A stretch of DNA of 64,000 nucleotides from Cheilinus undulatus (Eukaryota > Chordata > Actinopteri > Labriformes > Labridae): positions 31,438,719 through 31,502,718 of the forward strand of contig NC_054882.1 in the NCBI RefSeq assembly GCF_018320785.1, given 5' to 3'. This document shows positions 12,501-24,900 of this stretch, in pieces. The notes beneath the pieces were generated by a model. That model did no database searches. It was given only the letters and a program-made list of their open reading frames with translations, and had not been told where the DNA came from. A program made the translations under genes and the position numbers. Position 1 is the stretch's first letter; the number at the start of each line of letters is the position of its first letter.

Positions 12501-15500
12501 TCTGAAATAATCCTTTTCCCCTTTTCTCAGTTTTGTTAAAGCAAGAGGTTTTTTGGATTCCCTGAATCAAACTAAACTGATAAACCAGATCAAACTGGAG
12601 CGGGCTGAATTGTTCCATATGAAATCAAATTGTAGCCTATGAATTTAGATTCAAATTGAATCATCTTGAAAAGGAGCGATTCACGCCCCTACTGCAAATC
12701 ATTTTATGGAGTTTAAAACAACCTTTGTCACAGTAACTTCTCATTTATAACAGCAACAATGAATGGGCTAACTCTAACACAAGCAAACATCATTACAATA
12801 TTTCAAATTTTACTGTTTACTGGCCAAGTTAATCCAAGCGAGATATAAGCACAGAAAAATATTCAGGATTGCTTCTTTGTGCCTCTCTGTGTGGTTTTAT
12901 GAGCATATTTTTTTTCATTTTAACTGAAACACTAAACACAGATGCATTCATGTGGACTTCTATGTAGACTTTAGTATGCTGCCTGTGTATTTGGAAAAAA
13001 GGCCAAAACTCTGTAACTTCTTCCATTAGACATGTCTGTAAAAGGTCTGTATAAAACATGGAAGTTTTTTAATTGGTACAGACTTTTTGGTGCAAAAACA
13101 TAACATATTGTTCCTTTAAGCCAGTGGTTCTCCACTGGTGAATCAGGACCTAAAGGTTGGTTGCAGAGCAGTTTTCAGTGGGTCGCGACAAGGGAGACTG
13201 TAAAAAACAATGGTGGCAAAAATCTTGTCCCTAGTCCCTATTAGACATGTATCGATACCTTCTATTTCACCCTGTTTTACAGTGAAATTTTGTAAATCAC
13301 TGATTCTTGGGAATTTGGATAAAACATGTCTCACTAAGAAAAGTGCTAATTCTGTCGGAAATTAAAAACATTTTCATGAATAAAAAGAATCAAGGTTATA
13401 ATCAGGGGTTCCTTTGCACAAATGTAAGTTTCTTTTATAGGTTTATTTTTATTTTTTATTGATTTAATGATTATATGCTGGTCCATTGCCTACAAAATCA
13501 GTTGTCCTCAGATAGGATATAATCATTTCAAGTTGATTAAAAAAACAAAAAGTAATAATTGAATTGAATATCTTTACCAAATGAAAGAGTAAATCATAAT
13601 ATGTATTAAAAACTAAAAACAGTGAGTTTTTAACAATATTTACTATTATTTTGTGGTTGCTCTAAATGTGTCCCACATATTCATCAGATATTTATAAAAA
13701 GCAATAAAATCAGGCAACTACAAGGTCAACTACATTCCTGAGGACCCCGTTTTCAAACCTTAAGCTCTACTGCGTGCTTCAAGATCACTCAAGCTCCTTT
13801 AAGTTTGATATTTTCTCTTAAACTTGTTCATATTTTTGGACAATGCTACTGTCACAACCATAACATGTCAACATCGTCTCTTCTGTATAAAAAATATTGG
13901 AATAGATTATGAGATAAATGTATACTTTTTAAGAAGAGGTCTGAAGGAGCTAGCAACAGAGGGGAAACAAGATGGCTAATGTGAACAACTCATGCATATC
14001 ATGTGAAAGAGCAGGTTTTTTTTGTCACCCACCGTCAGACGTCACTACCGTCAGGTTTTCTGTCTGACGGTGGTGACAAAGACCTCCAAGTGGTCCTAAA
14101 TGGAGGCTAGAATATAATTGTTGATCACAATAAATACCAATATGATCTTTAATGTTTCATTATCCTCTTTTATATTTTTATTTATGTAATTCCTCCTATA
14201 TTTCTTCTATAACGTCCATCCTAGGGGATGAGGTGTGCCTCCCCTCTCTCACTTCACTATTATGCCATGTTTATTTGGCTTACGTTATTTGGAATGCACA
14301 TAGTGCACCTACTACCTACCTACATAGCACATAGTTTACAGTATCCCTTTTAGGCTATGCAACAACAACATTTAACCAAATCTAACAGTCACTGTAAGTT
14401 TACAGAAGAATATAATGTATTATTTTATGAGTAGAGGGCACTAGATGACAGTTTAAGTTGATGTCAGTGGTGCATTGTACATTATTCCTACTGGTAATGA
14501 CTTATTTTTTACTATGATGATTGATATTTGATTATATGGGGATGGGGTACTTAATAATGATATTGCTTCATTGTACCTTATATTCCTTGAAAAATGTTTA
14601 TCACAGTGCTCAGGATTGTTATTTTTTTGGACCAAATAGTTAAATAAAGTTGTTCAGCAAGAAGCCATTGACTTGAGTGGTATACATTTCAGAATTGTAT
14701 GTTGTAATGAGGCCACTGTCACCACAGTCAGATTACAGATTTAACAGTGTATATGTGTACCAAGAATCCCAGATAATGATTTAAAAACTCTAAATACATA
14801 TTAGACCAAATAAATAAAAAATAATTTGCTTTTTATTGTGTCTGACGGTGTTGACAAAAACAGAGTAATAACTGATAAAAATGCCTATTTTATAAAAAAA
14901 ATAAAAAAAAAAAAAATCAGGAGGTTGCACCGATACATTGCTGAACAGCCAAGATTTTGGTCTATAATGATATACCTTCAGATTTTGTAATTTGACTTAC
15001 TTTTTATTTTGAAAATTAAAACCTGATTTATCCAAATTCTCAAGAATCAGTGAAATTTAAATGTTTGATCAATATTTAAACTAATTTATCTCATTTTCTT
15101 GCAATGGAAAAGCTACTTTTCCCATGATAAAGAAATTTCTGAAGATCTCTGGAAAATAGGCAAAAATTTACAGATAATGATTGGGGAAAGAGGGTAAAAA
15201 AATTTTCAGTTTTTGTCTCCTCTCTTTTTCATATCATGTATTTTGGTCCAATCATGCTCCAAACTGCAAAAAATTCAATCAACTAAACATGCATTGTTGA
15301 AAATATTTTGGAAATTTGAGTCACAATTTGATGTAAGGCAGACTGGTGGGTCCTGAGGCTGGACCAGTTGAGAAGCACTGCTTTAAGCTTTGCTAAAGCT
15401 TCGATAAAGCATTTAAAACTCTGTTATGAATTACATACAAGACATTTAGATAATGAGTTAAGTATTTAATACTTTTTGACTACTGATTTATTATTGTTAA

Positions 15501-18163
15501 AAGTGTGTTGTTATACGTAAAATTCTCTCCTACGTATAATCAATCTATGTTGTTGAAATATAAACAATGCAAAATTGGTCAGTAAGTTTTTTCCATTTTA
15601 CCTCCTGGGCTGTAAAGTTGGTGCTGCGTTCACAGCGTTGGTTGTCACACTTCAGCAGACGCCTGAGACCCTCAGCGATGACTTGAACAGCTAGGTAGAT
15701 GTTGTACGACTGATCCTGGTCAATGTAATTCACCAAACATCCCAGGTCCAGACATTGCTTGGATCCTTGTTGGTCGTTTAATATCGAGCAGTTTTTTTCT
15801 CCGCTCTCCTCCAACTGGTTAGAACAGAGTGGATACTGTGACAGAAAATGACTCAGGAAGGGGTTCATGGTTTTGTTGAATTTTGAGAGGACGTAGTCTT
15901 TAAAACCAGGCACCTCATTTCTCTTAGAGATAAAGCCAAACACCTGACCTGCCATCTCAATGCCGGGGAGCGCAGCTATGTGTGTGGAAGTGGACCAGCT
16001 ATCACTGGCAATCCAGGTTCTGTTGAGTTGGCACTCGATTGCTGCTTTCATGATGACATCAACATTTGACTCTTTGGTGAACAAGATGACAGCCTCAGCA
16101 GAGGATTTGTTAATATTCTCCATCAGATCAGCCAGCCCCGTGTGGGTTTTGTAAAAGTCACCAGGCAGGATTTCAATGAATTCAATGCAAATGTCCTCGT
16201 CTTTCCTAAAGATGTCTAAAAGGTTATCACAGCCGTACTTCCCGTACTCATCATCACTTCCTACAATGGCAACTGTTTCCCAGTTGAACTTCTCCACCAG
16301 CTTAGCAATGGCCAGTGTTTGATGTTTATCACTCGATATTGTTCGCAGGAAAGTGGGGAACTTCAACTTCCTGCTGAGAAGCTCACTAGTTGATGCATAG
16401 CTAATCTGTAAAAGAATTAACAGATCCCAATAAATTGTCCTGAAGGAAGTTGCATGTATGTATACGGGGAATGAAAGCCAAGTACAGAAACTCATAGGGC
16501 AAATCAGCTCAAATCAGCTACTGGGCATAAATACTCATCAACACAAAGGTGTAATATGACAAATATACAGAAACCTGGGCCATTGCAGATCTTTCATCAT
16601 ATTTTGTCAGTCTCTAACAGTAAACTCTCTGGTATCGCTTCAGTTTTCATACTTTAAGGCCAAACATTTCCACTCCCAATAATATATCATAGAAACCTTG
16701 ATTACAGGGATTCCAGGTTGGTATTCAGCCTTGCCCATTATTTGCAGAGATTATTCCTGATTCTCTGAATCTTTTGTTGATATTGTGGACTAATGGACTT
16801 GTATACATTTTTATACATTTTTTTGAGTTAAATCTTTAGATGAACTTCAGTTCTGAGCAAAACTACCAAATATTTAAACATTGTCAAAATTATAACCCTT
16901 TAAATGTCAGTTTGATTAATGACGTCACTTCTCTAATAAATAAAGATCTACAAACATGATTTATTTTCTAAACAGTAGAGAGTTGAGGGATTTTTCTCTT
17001 CTGTATAACTTGTTAGAGTACTCAGATTACTTTTGTGGTAAGAAGGCACCAATTTTGTTATTAATGGCTTTAATTTTGTATACTTTCCAATACATTTTAA
17101 TGCATCAAATCAATTTTGTGGCTGATCTTTGAATAATCCAGGACTGTGATTTAAAAAAACACCCCTGGCCAACAATCATTTATTTCTAATCCATTCTTTG
17201 GTTGTTTTTCAGAAAAGACAACAGTGGTATTATGGGATCAAACTAACATTTAAAGGGTTAAAATCTTGAAAACTTTGCAGTTTTGACCAGAAATGAAGTT
17301 GATTAAATGTTTTAGCCCTACAATATTTGCAAGTATTTGAAATATAATATTTTTACAGCAGTTTCATTAAAAGTGGACTTTTTTTGTCCTTAATGGCCTC
17401 AACATGAGTATTTATGCAGTATATTATACACCCATTAAAATCAGACTTTCAAATTCATCAAATAAAACCTTTTTTTAAAATCCATGACATCTGCAGTAAT
17501 ACAGTCAAAGTGATTACAAAATAAAAAACTGAAAAATGGCTCAAAATCATGGTACCTGATGGTTAAGAATGAATTATGATAAATAACATAGAAGACAAAC
17601 CTGCGTGACTGAGGCCAGAGCCACAACCCTTGCAACAGCTATCGACACTTCTGAATGCCTTTCACCGATCACCACCTTTGTTTTGGGGTCAGGCAAAGCA
17701 GGCTGAAAGTTTGCTGGTACCAAACACTCCTGGAGGTCTGAATGGCCCTTCAGAAGCTGCAGCATTGATAAGATGGCAATGCTGACATCCCCACAGCTGT
17801 CGTAGATGTCATATCCGAGAGTGACATTGGGAAGAATCCTTGGTGTGCGCTGGTTTATTTCACTGATGGCATATATCATCACCTGACTATGGAGGAATGA
17901 CCCTATATCAATCCTAAAAAGGAAAAAAAAAAATCACATTACTTCTACCACATTATAGCAGTGACTGTAAAGGGGGCTGTGTACTGTACTTACTCTCTAC
18001 ATAAGGATGGTCCATGTGTTGTTTCTCTGTTCGTTTGTCTGTGAAAGGGGAAAAGTCCTCCGATGATGACATCTCCAGGAGAGAAGGCATGAAGAAAATT
18101 GCTCTCACCTGAGGAAAGCAGGAAAGTCGCACTCAGAGTTATGAAAAATAAGTCAAAAGGCAT
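6514..18163 (-). CDS. Class C G-protein-coupled receptor, GPRC6A-like (six exons, complete)
   Basis: Predicted plasma-membrane receptor of 843 aa. Coding exons in transcript order: 18163-17994, 17913-17601, 16405-15602, 10690-10490, 10389-10272 and 7439-6514, with stop TAG. Every junction is GT-AG and in phase. Exon 1 gives a signal peptide ([19 protein letters not shown]) and [14 protein letters not shown]. Exons 2-4 form the Venus-flytrap domain ([51 protein letters not shown]). Exon 5 is the Cys-rich linker, and exon 6 holds the rest of it, all seven membrane segments and the tail ([14 protein letters not shown]). The VIG..SE and GYDIYDSC blocks fit GPRC6A better than T1R or V2R/OlfC, and the six-exon layout is shared by all three. 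The start was chosen at the signal peptide; an upstream in-frame ATG exists at 18259. GPRC6A-type receptors sense amino acids and cations; the ligand here is inferred only. The tail is shorter than in mammalian GPRC6A. Confidence 0.9.
8117..8222 (+). mobile_element. Fragment of Kolobok-like nonautonomous element
   Basis: About 105 bp similar to the 3' part of the elements at 11614-12200 and 36301-36843: GACAGACAGAATGTTTGTCC, then a T-run, TTTCCCAAACAC and AGATGGATGTGAAA. It lies in intron 5 of the GPCR gene. The 5' part is absent. Confidence 0.5.
8768..9285. repeat. TATCGTATTG-type degenerate minisatellite, split by an insert
   Basis: Blocks at 8768-8950 and 9194-9285 consist of imperfect 5-bp and 10-bp units (TATTG, TATCG, TATCA, TACCA). 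They lie in GPCR intron 5. The two blocks flank the unrelated repeat at 8951-9193. Open frames across this area are low-complexity artefacts. Confidence 0.75.
8951..9193. mobile_element. Short interspersed element inserted in the minisatellite
   Basis: 243 bp starting ACCTCCACCAAGGAGGTTAT and ending near GGCGGAGGTCTGC...CTTTTCTAGT. It resembles a widespread fish repeat that begins with ACCTCCGCCAAGGAGG. It is flanked by GTTATT on both sides (8945-8950 and 9194-9199), which could be a target duplication, although the host minisatellite also contains GTTATT units. Confidence 0.5.
11132..11235. repeat. hAT-type nonautonomous repeat fragment
   Basis: Begins TAGGGCTGTCAGAATTAAGC and contains GTTAATCGTGACTAATTAA and GATTAATCGCATGATT. 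This AATCG-rich pattern is typical of short hAT-derived repeats in fish. The far end was not located. It lies in GPCR intron 3. Confidence 0.4.
11614..12200 (+). mobile_element. Kolobok-like nonautonomous element, copy 1
   Basis: Preceded by TTAA (11610-11613) and starts CCTTGCAAAGCAGATGGATT. The body carries a broken frame (around 11800-11930) that reads [11 protein letters not shown], resembling the N-terminal part of a RecQ/DEAD-type helicase. The right part contains a poly-T tract and CCAGATGGATGTGTGAAACA. It lies in GPCR intron 3. Homologous copies are at 36301-36843 and 58814-59362. The right end is approximate. Confidence 0.55.
13122..15380. mobile_element. hAT-superfamily nonautonomous transposon with 8-bp target duplication
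   Basis: The left end CAGTGGTTCTCCACTGG and the right end CCAGTTGAGAAGCACTG form imperfect terminal inverted repeats of the hAT type. The element is bounded by the perfect 8-bp direct repeat CTTTAAGC at 13114-13121 and 15381-15388. The 2259-bp interior is AT-rich with no transposase frame. An inner inverted repeat lies at 14024-14040 and 14062-14077, with a third copy at 14839-14855. The element sits in intron 3 of the GPCR gene. Confidence 0.85.
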
Positions 18164-21100
18164 GATGGCGTGATGATGGAGTGCATATGTTCTTCTGTGT
18201 ACTGTATGAACAAATCCTGGATAACTGCTGTCATATAACTTCCTCTTGTGGGAAGTCACATAAGATAATTTGCATCATCAAAACCTGTTATTCCATGCAA
18301 AACATACATACAAACACATCTTCAAAAACCCCAGACATGAACAGCATGTTGATTTGGACTACTCATAGATGATTAATGCACAGATAATAATTTGGTGCTT
18401 TGACTCTTTTTTAGTGCTAATCCTAAAAAAAGATATATATTTTTTAACCGTGCATAACCCACTCCTTTTAGTAAAAGACAAACAATCTAGGATAATTTAC
18501 AGAGGAGCCCATGAGAGGGCAGCATCCTACATGTAGACAATATGGGCAGACCACCATGTACCTCAAAACTTAGAAGGCTCTGTGGTGTATCACAGTGAAT
18601 TTACACAGCTCATTAATATTACTCTGAGCTATTACTCTTTTCATTGTATTTTGCAAATAAATTCAGACTCTAATAAACAGATAATTACTTGATCCAGATA
18701 GCCAGAAACTTTTAAAAAGACAACCAAACTAGAGCTGCTGATGAAAAGATTCATCCACTCATTACCTAAAACTGCTTGTTTCATTTCAAGCTCACATGGG
18801 GCTGAATATGGAAAGTGGTGTAGCCACACTTTCATGCCTGGCATGGCCCAGTTGTGGCAGTGACTTGGTGGCACACTCACGCTAGGCAACCGCACTGTTC
18901 CTGAGCACACTTGAGCCCCAAAGTCAATTTCGTTTGACCACTGTGAGTGCTCCAAACTGTGCTCAAGCACTTGGCCTGCAAGAAGAGTCGGGCTTCGGCG
19001 CAGTATGATGTGAACGTACACAGCATGGGTGCTTAGCGTGAATAAGACTAACAATCGATACAACTGTTACTCGCGACAATCATTCTAAATGGTAGAGTGT
19101 TAAGGGGCTGTATCTGACTAAAAAAGCCTCAAAATAAGCCACAAAGTGAGTAAAATAACTGTTGCGCTATCTATGTATTTCTTCATTCTGATGATTTGGT
19201 CTATATGAAGGGTTGGCCTGAAATGCATACAAGAATAAACAGCATGGAAACTATCTAATGAAGCAACAACCACTAAAGTATTCTGCAGATGCAGATCCCA
19301 TCTAAACCAAACCCTCTAAGATGGCTGTGGCAGCATTTCTGGTGAGTGAGACAGTTTTAAAACAGCTTTAAAGATGAAGAAAATGATCATAGAAAACCTT
19401 TGTGTGAGCTGTGCATGCTCTAAATATGTGGTTCCTACGTGCTTACGGCATGCAGGGCCATAGTCAAGCTCATAAATGTTCATGGATGTTGGATTTTGTT
19501 CAGTCTTTGCTTGCTGATAGCCAGCTAAATAAGCATAAAACCCCAATGGCCCTTTTAAACTACCAGGAATACCACTGGTGGACTGAGAGCGGGGTCAGTG
19601 TGTCCCAGTCTTCAAATAAGTGCAGAAAAAGGACCTTTTTGGACACTCCTATGGTACAAAAAACATGATGTGCCCTACAGGGTGCCCTGTATTGAAACTA
19701 TCAATATGGCGGTATATCGTCATGTGCTCCTTGCTGATACTTGTATTTCTGAAGGTGCTACAGAATCAATATGGCTGCAAATGCTGTGATGGTAGTCTTA
19801 AAATATGCATCCCCTAAGGTGTATTTAACAAAAAGCCAAGAGTTGGCAGAAGATGCTAAATTACTTGATGCAGCGCACACTTCAGATCAAAACAAACTGC
19901 CCATAACATGGATGAGAAAGCAAGCAAGACTTAAAAGATACTGGATTATTTTAGGTTACCAAAAAGCAGAAAGTCAGGAGTTGGAAGTAGGGATATCCTG
20001 ATACCACATTTTTTACAAGTATGAGTATACGTACTTACATTTGGGTACTCAGTGATACCGAGTACACGTATGAGAACTCTATTACAATCATGATCAGTAT
20101 CGGTAACATAGTATCGGTATCTGTGCACCCCTAGTTTTAAATGAATAATGCAATATGTAAGTTGTGCAAAGCAAGTTAAAATATTGCAGCAACACCAAGG
20201 TACATGATAAAATGCTAGGCTAATCATCAGTTAGGAACAACAGCTAGCCTCGCTACGAACCGCCTGTTGTGTGCCATCCCATCTACCATGAAGATGTTTT
20301 TGCAAGTACAAATGGATTTATGCTTGAGTGAAACCAAACTCCTTCATGAGAAATCTCTAAGGATCTGGAATTAAGAGTTTTTAACAAGTAAGATCCCAAA
20401 CTTTGCTTTGCTTATGTTCTCGACAAAAACAAGAACAGCTGCTGTAGTGAATTCAGAGTCCAACATGACATGAGGTTGTGGGAAATACCCAGCCCTACCT
20501 GCAATGGACACAATGTGAGAAAGGCCCTTCCCTTAGCAAGCACCTTAAAATAATGTAGCCCACATAGCCAGACTAGAGTGTTCATTCTCCAAACCCACCA
20601 CACACAGCAGGTGCTCTGTTTATCATTTCCACCCCTGCTCCTCAAACATCCTAAGTCTGCCACTAAATAACAGTCTACAGAAACACAAGCCTTACGCAAT
20701 AAAATTTGTCCAATGTAATTTTTCAAGTCCCTGTAGAGTGAAATCCAAACTTTGTGTCTTGACACCCTAGATATGTTGGAATATGGATGCTGTTAACTTG
20801 CAAAGACACTAAGATCTATGTGTGACTGAATATTTGATTTAGAATGTTAGAAGGTGTTCACCTCTTTCCTGGCTTGGTTTATTTTGAGCAGGGCATATAT
20901 AAGAGCCCATGACATCACTAGTCTTGATGGGGGATTACCTGCTCCCCTAATGCTACATTGATGTAAAGTCAGTGAGCAGTTTATCTCAGTAGTCTGTTGT
21001 TAGCTGAAAGTTGACAACCAGTGCTGTGTTTTGGTCATTGTGAGGTAAATTTCCCAAATCTATTAGCTACGGTGGCCTACGGGTCATAAAGAGTATCATA

Positions 21101-21918
21101 ACAGAAAGATTTGTGCCAGAAAACAGTAAATTGAATCCTCAATTTATGTCTCCCTGCTCTGGCACAGAGCAAGCAGATGCACCCTGATCTGAAGTATTTT
21201 TTTTTAAATTGAGAGGATCTATTTTTCATAAGTGGGCGTGGCTTCAACTCATTTAACCGACATGCCCACACAATCCTAGCCAGATTTTACTGCCTCATTT
21301 TTCATGATTTTGAAGCTTACTTTATAAACTTATTTGTGACTGAAATTTGGCATGGTGGTTCTTAACACAGTGACCTGTCAAACTACCAGCCTAAAGTAAA
21401 GTTTTTTTTTATTTTTTGTAATCACCTCACAGGGACTTTAATTTCAGGCACTATTCAAACTCAGTGAAAGCAAATATATCTAAAATGCTCAGGATACAGC
21501 CCTAAATAGAGATTAAAAGTGCTGTCTCAATCACCCACATGTTACCAGAAAAGCTGTTTTTGGACCAGTTTACACTAAAGTTCCCTCTTGTGACATGATA
21601 AAACCATTTCTCCTCAAATGGATAGGTTATGTAATATTCTCAGTGTTACAGAAATCTATCATTGGAGCTTTTCCCTTGAATTAAATGCTAATTTAACTAC
21701 TATAAGACAAATGTTCAAAAGTGTCCCACCTCTGACGTCACACTATAAATGTAAGTTGGCTATACTGTAAATTTGACGTTTTTCATTTGTTTATTTTGGC
21801 ACTAAAACGACTCCATTCACCCCCCTGCCCCTGCAAAGCTCTCCTCACCTCTCTCAGTTGACTCTGGATTGGGTCCTTGAGTCTCGTGCTCCCCACGCTC
21901 TATCAGAACTGGAGGGTT
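18164..21918. other. Divergent intergenic region between GPCR and matn3
   Basis: The two genes point away from each other across about 3.8 kb. One MITE-like repeat is seen (19988-20134). The block at 18820-19060, rich in GAGCACAC and TTGAGC, and the stretch at 19560-19980 look like decayed repeats of unknown type. No conserved coding exon was found on either strand. Confidence 0.5.
19988..20134. mobile_element. Short MITE with TAGGGATATCCTGATACC ends
   Basis: The left end TAGGGATATCCTGATACC and right end GGTATCTGTGCACCCCTA are imperfect inverted repeats. The interior is full of GTATCGG/TACTC motifs. The pattern matches common fish MITEs that start TAGGG. No clear target duplication was found. 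Confidence 0.6.
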
Positions 21919-21928
21919 CATATAAAGG
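21919..21928 (+). promoter_or_regulatory. matn3: TATA box of matn3
   Basis: CATATAAAGG lies 46-55 bp upstream of the matn3 ATG, so transcription would start about 25-30 bp later, near 21950, with a very short 5' UTR. A TATA promoter fits a tissue-restricted matrix gene. Confidence 0.65.
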
Positions 21929-21973
21929 CGTCACGTTGAGCTTTGGAAGTGGACAGAAGGACAGGGCGCCAAC

Positions 21974-24900
21974 ATGACTCCATCACTGTGGGGACTGCTG
22001 TGGTTTTTCAGCCTCCTGTCACGGGGGACTCTAGGAGCTAACCCTCAGTCTGGGCCGCAGAGCCGCCGGCAAATTCACTCCATCAGTCCTTCACTTCCAC
22101 GGGTTTCCCCACAGGCTCCTCCGAGGGTCCAACAGCGAAAACATGATATCAAAACTATTGAGCAAACGTTCGACGAAGAACCGAGTGCTGAAACCTTTCA
22201 GGAGCTGCAGCTGACTGGGCATACAACTCAAGACTTCCAGGAGCAGCAAGGAGCGCGACCAGGTGAACACGGCTACCTGACGCAGGAGAGACGCAGAGCT
22301 GGGGGTTAATTGGTGGACGTTTCATACGAGTTTGTTTACCTATCCACGTGCTCTCCATGCTGTGAATGTGTGTAATATTTTAGTGTCAGAACGGAACAGC
22401 AGAGGGGCTGTTAATCCACTTAAAAGGTCAAACTAAATCTAATAATCTGTACTATTTTCGTTGTTTATGCATGTAAACTTAATTTGTTAATTCACGACAA
22501 CTGATAATGATAATTTAAACCAGTGTTTATCAACGGGTGGGTTGGGGCCCCTAGTGGGTCATGAATGATGTATCTAAGCTCTAAGAGGACATACATCTGT
22601 ATATTTTATTGAACTCTTCCTGTGGTGGGGTGTACATTTTGGTAGTCTTCTTGAGATCTAAACTTATGTTAATATTTTGTGATAAAAAGATGATTTTCTT
22701 ACAAAAATAAGCACCAACCACCAGCCAAATGCAGGTACTTTTGAGCAGTTTTAGAATCTGCCCAACTTACGATCCTATAAGAAGCCTTACCTGACAGTTA
22801 TTTTGTTAAAGAAAAAAGTATAAATTAAACCCAGTTTTTGATTTTAAAAAAAAGTTTTGGGCATTTAGATTTTTTTTTATCCCCCAGCCATAGGCAGGTA
22901 GAAGACAAATTCCAACCCTGCTAGCTAAAGATCTTTAGAAAATAAACAAAAAAGTACTTTATCACTCAGGCTGACCCCAAATAGTTGGATATTGGATGAT
23001 TTGTTTGGAAGAGCCTCAGACGACTGCCAATGTCATTGTTAACACCTACTTATGGAGCAAGGATCTTTCTATTCTAGCAAAATAAGACTGTAAAATGTCT
23101 AATTTGACATTTGTCTTTTTTCCAGTTATTTAATGTCTCATAGCCTATGGTAAAAGTGTAAAGTTATTAATACATTTAAAGCAAGTCTGAAAAGAATTTC
23201 ATTGCTTTTATTTATGAACTTATCACCATCCAAACTCAGTAAACTAATTAATGATCTCAACTCACTGTCCTGCTCTCTTAGACACCTAAGGTCAGTGGTG
23301 TGGTGTCCCATGTTGAACCTTAGTCTTCTTAAGAGATTTTATGATAATTTCTCCAGCTAAAGCTGTCTATTTTTCTTGCACTATCAATTTTAGATTGCTG
23401 CGTTATGCATAAGTAACAATCCTGCAGTATATCACATGCAGATCAACTGTTGTGATGGCTTTGAATTGGGTCACCATTTAAAAACGAGAGTGTGTTACCT
23501 GTGTAATTTTTTTACATGTAAAGCTGAAGAATATTGACATTAGATCAGTAAATAGAAGCCGTAGCTTGACCTGGTGGGTGAATCACTGTTAAGTGAAAAG
23601 AGCTGAGCGAGGTGTGGATAGTACATTAAAGGAATCCAGCTATTGATTGACTATATAAAATTTTTGACAAATTGTTCCTAATAATTCACAAAAAAAATGT
23701 ATAAATAATATTTTGATTTAAATATTGTTATTATTCATAAAGATTATGTGCTTTTGAACAAACTGCTAGACAGTCTTTTGATTAACATGTTGGAATTAGA
23801 CCATATTATGTGTGGCATGTCCCAAGTTACTACCTTTGTCTGTATGAAAAAAGGCTGGTGCAATTTTTACAAGACATGAAAAATGAAATTGCACTCTTAA
23901 ATATCTCAAGTGTGTGACATAACAATCTTGGGTACAAAATAATGGAAAGAAACATTAATTAACACAAAAAGAATAGCATGTTACATTTGGGTCATATTGT
24001 ACAGATCAGGTAAAAATTGTATTTCCAATCTAATATTTGTAATTGTGAAGAAAAGGCAAGCTATTCAAATAGATAGTTATAAAAGCAAGGTTATTATTGA
24101 ACCATCTTCAAACATGAAGTTAACACTGGGTTTCTTTCAGATAATCATCTGCTTAGCTCTTTAAATCAGATGCAGTGTTAATACAGGAGAGATGCAGACC
24201 AGGAGAGCTAAATTAAGTAAACATTTTCCACAGTCAGAAATATCAAGCAACTGATTTTATAAAGCAGAATTATGTTTAGGTATTATTCTTCATTTGATCA
24301 AGATATAAAACATAAATAAGCTGTAAATTGCATCCATATTAACTTCAGTCTTGTTCAAACAGTACTAAAGACAAACTAAATTGATCTCATAACATTGTGC
24401 CCAGTGCTGCTTGCATTATTGTTTAGAGACAAGCATTTATCCACTGTATTGAAGCCCAAACATGCATATTTGTAGGCAACTGGCAGTATACTGTATCTAA
24501 TGTATCCACAGACTCTCGTCAACGCTTGCCAAAAAAGTTTTTGAATATAATTTATGTCTTTTGTTTTTTTTCCCCACATTGAAAAAGTGTCATGAAATTA
24601 TGCATGGATTCAGCATTATACTACAATTTCTCTGCCCCCCCCCCCCTTTTTATTAAAGGGAGCTCTAATTCGAGGTCTCAGCAGGCCTCCCCCAAACGGC
24701 CACCCAAGAGAAACCAGCCACAACATAGAGCTACACCTGGTGCACTGTGGGACTCTGCGAGAGACTCCAGAGGCTCTCCTGCACCGATTAGAGCCAGCGC
24801 AGGTACTTTACTTTAGCTACAACCAACATGTTCTTATTCAACTCTGTACCTAAAGCTTAACTTTTCTTAGAGAGAGAGGTGGGTAGCTTTGAGGAAAAAA

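Noticed and set aside
18641-19063. 140-codon minus-strand open frame
   Set aside because: No recognisable domain or splice context; the underlying DNA looks like an old repeat.
24592-24658. Upstream ATG in frame with matn3 exon 2 ([12 protein letters not shown])
   Set aside because: It reads through a polypyrimidine tract and acceptor. Exon 1 with a signal peptide and TATA box upstream is in the right phase.
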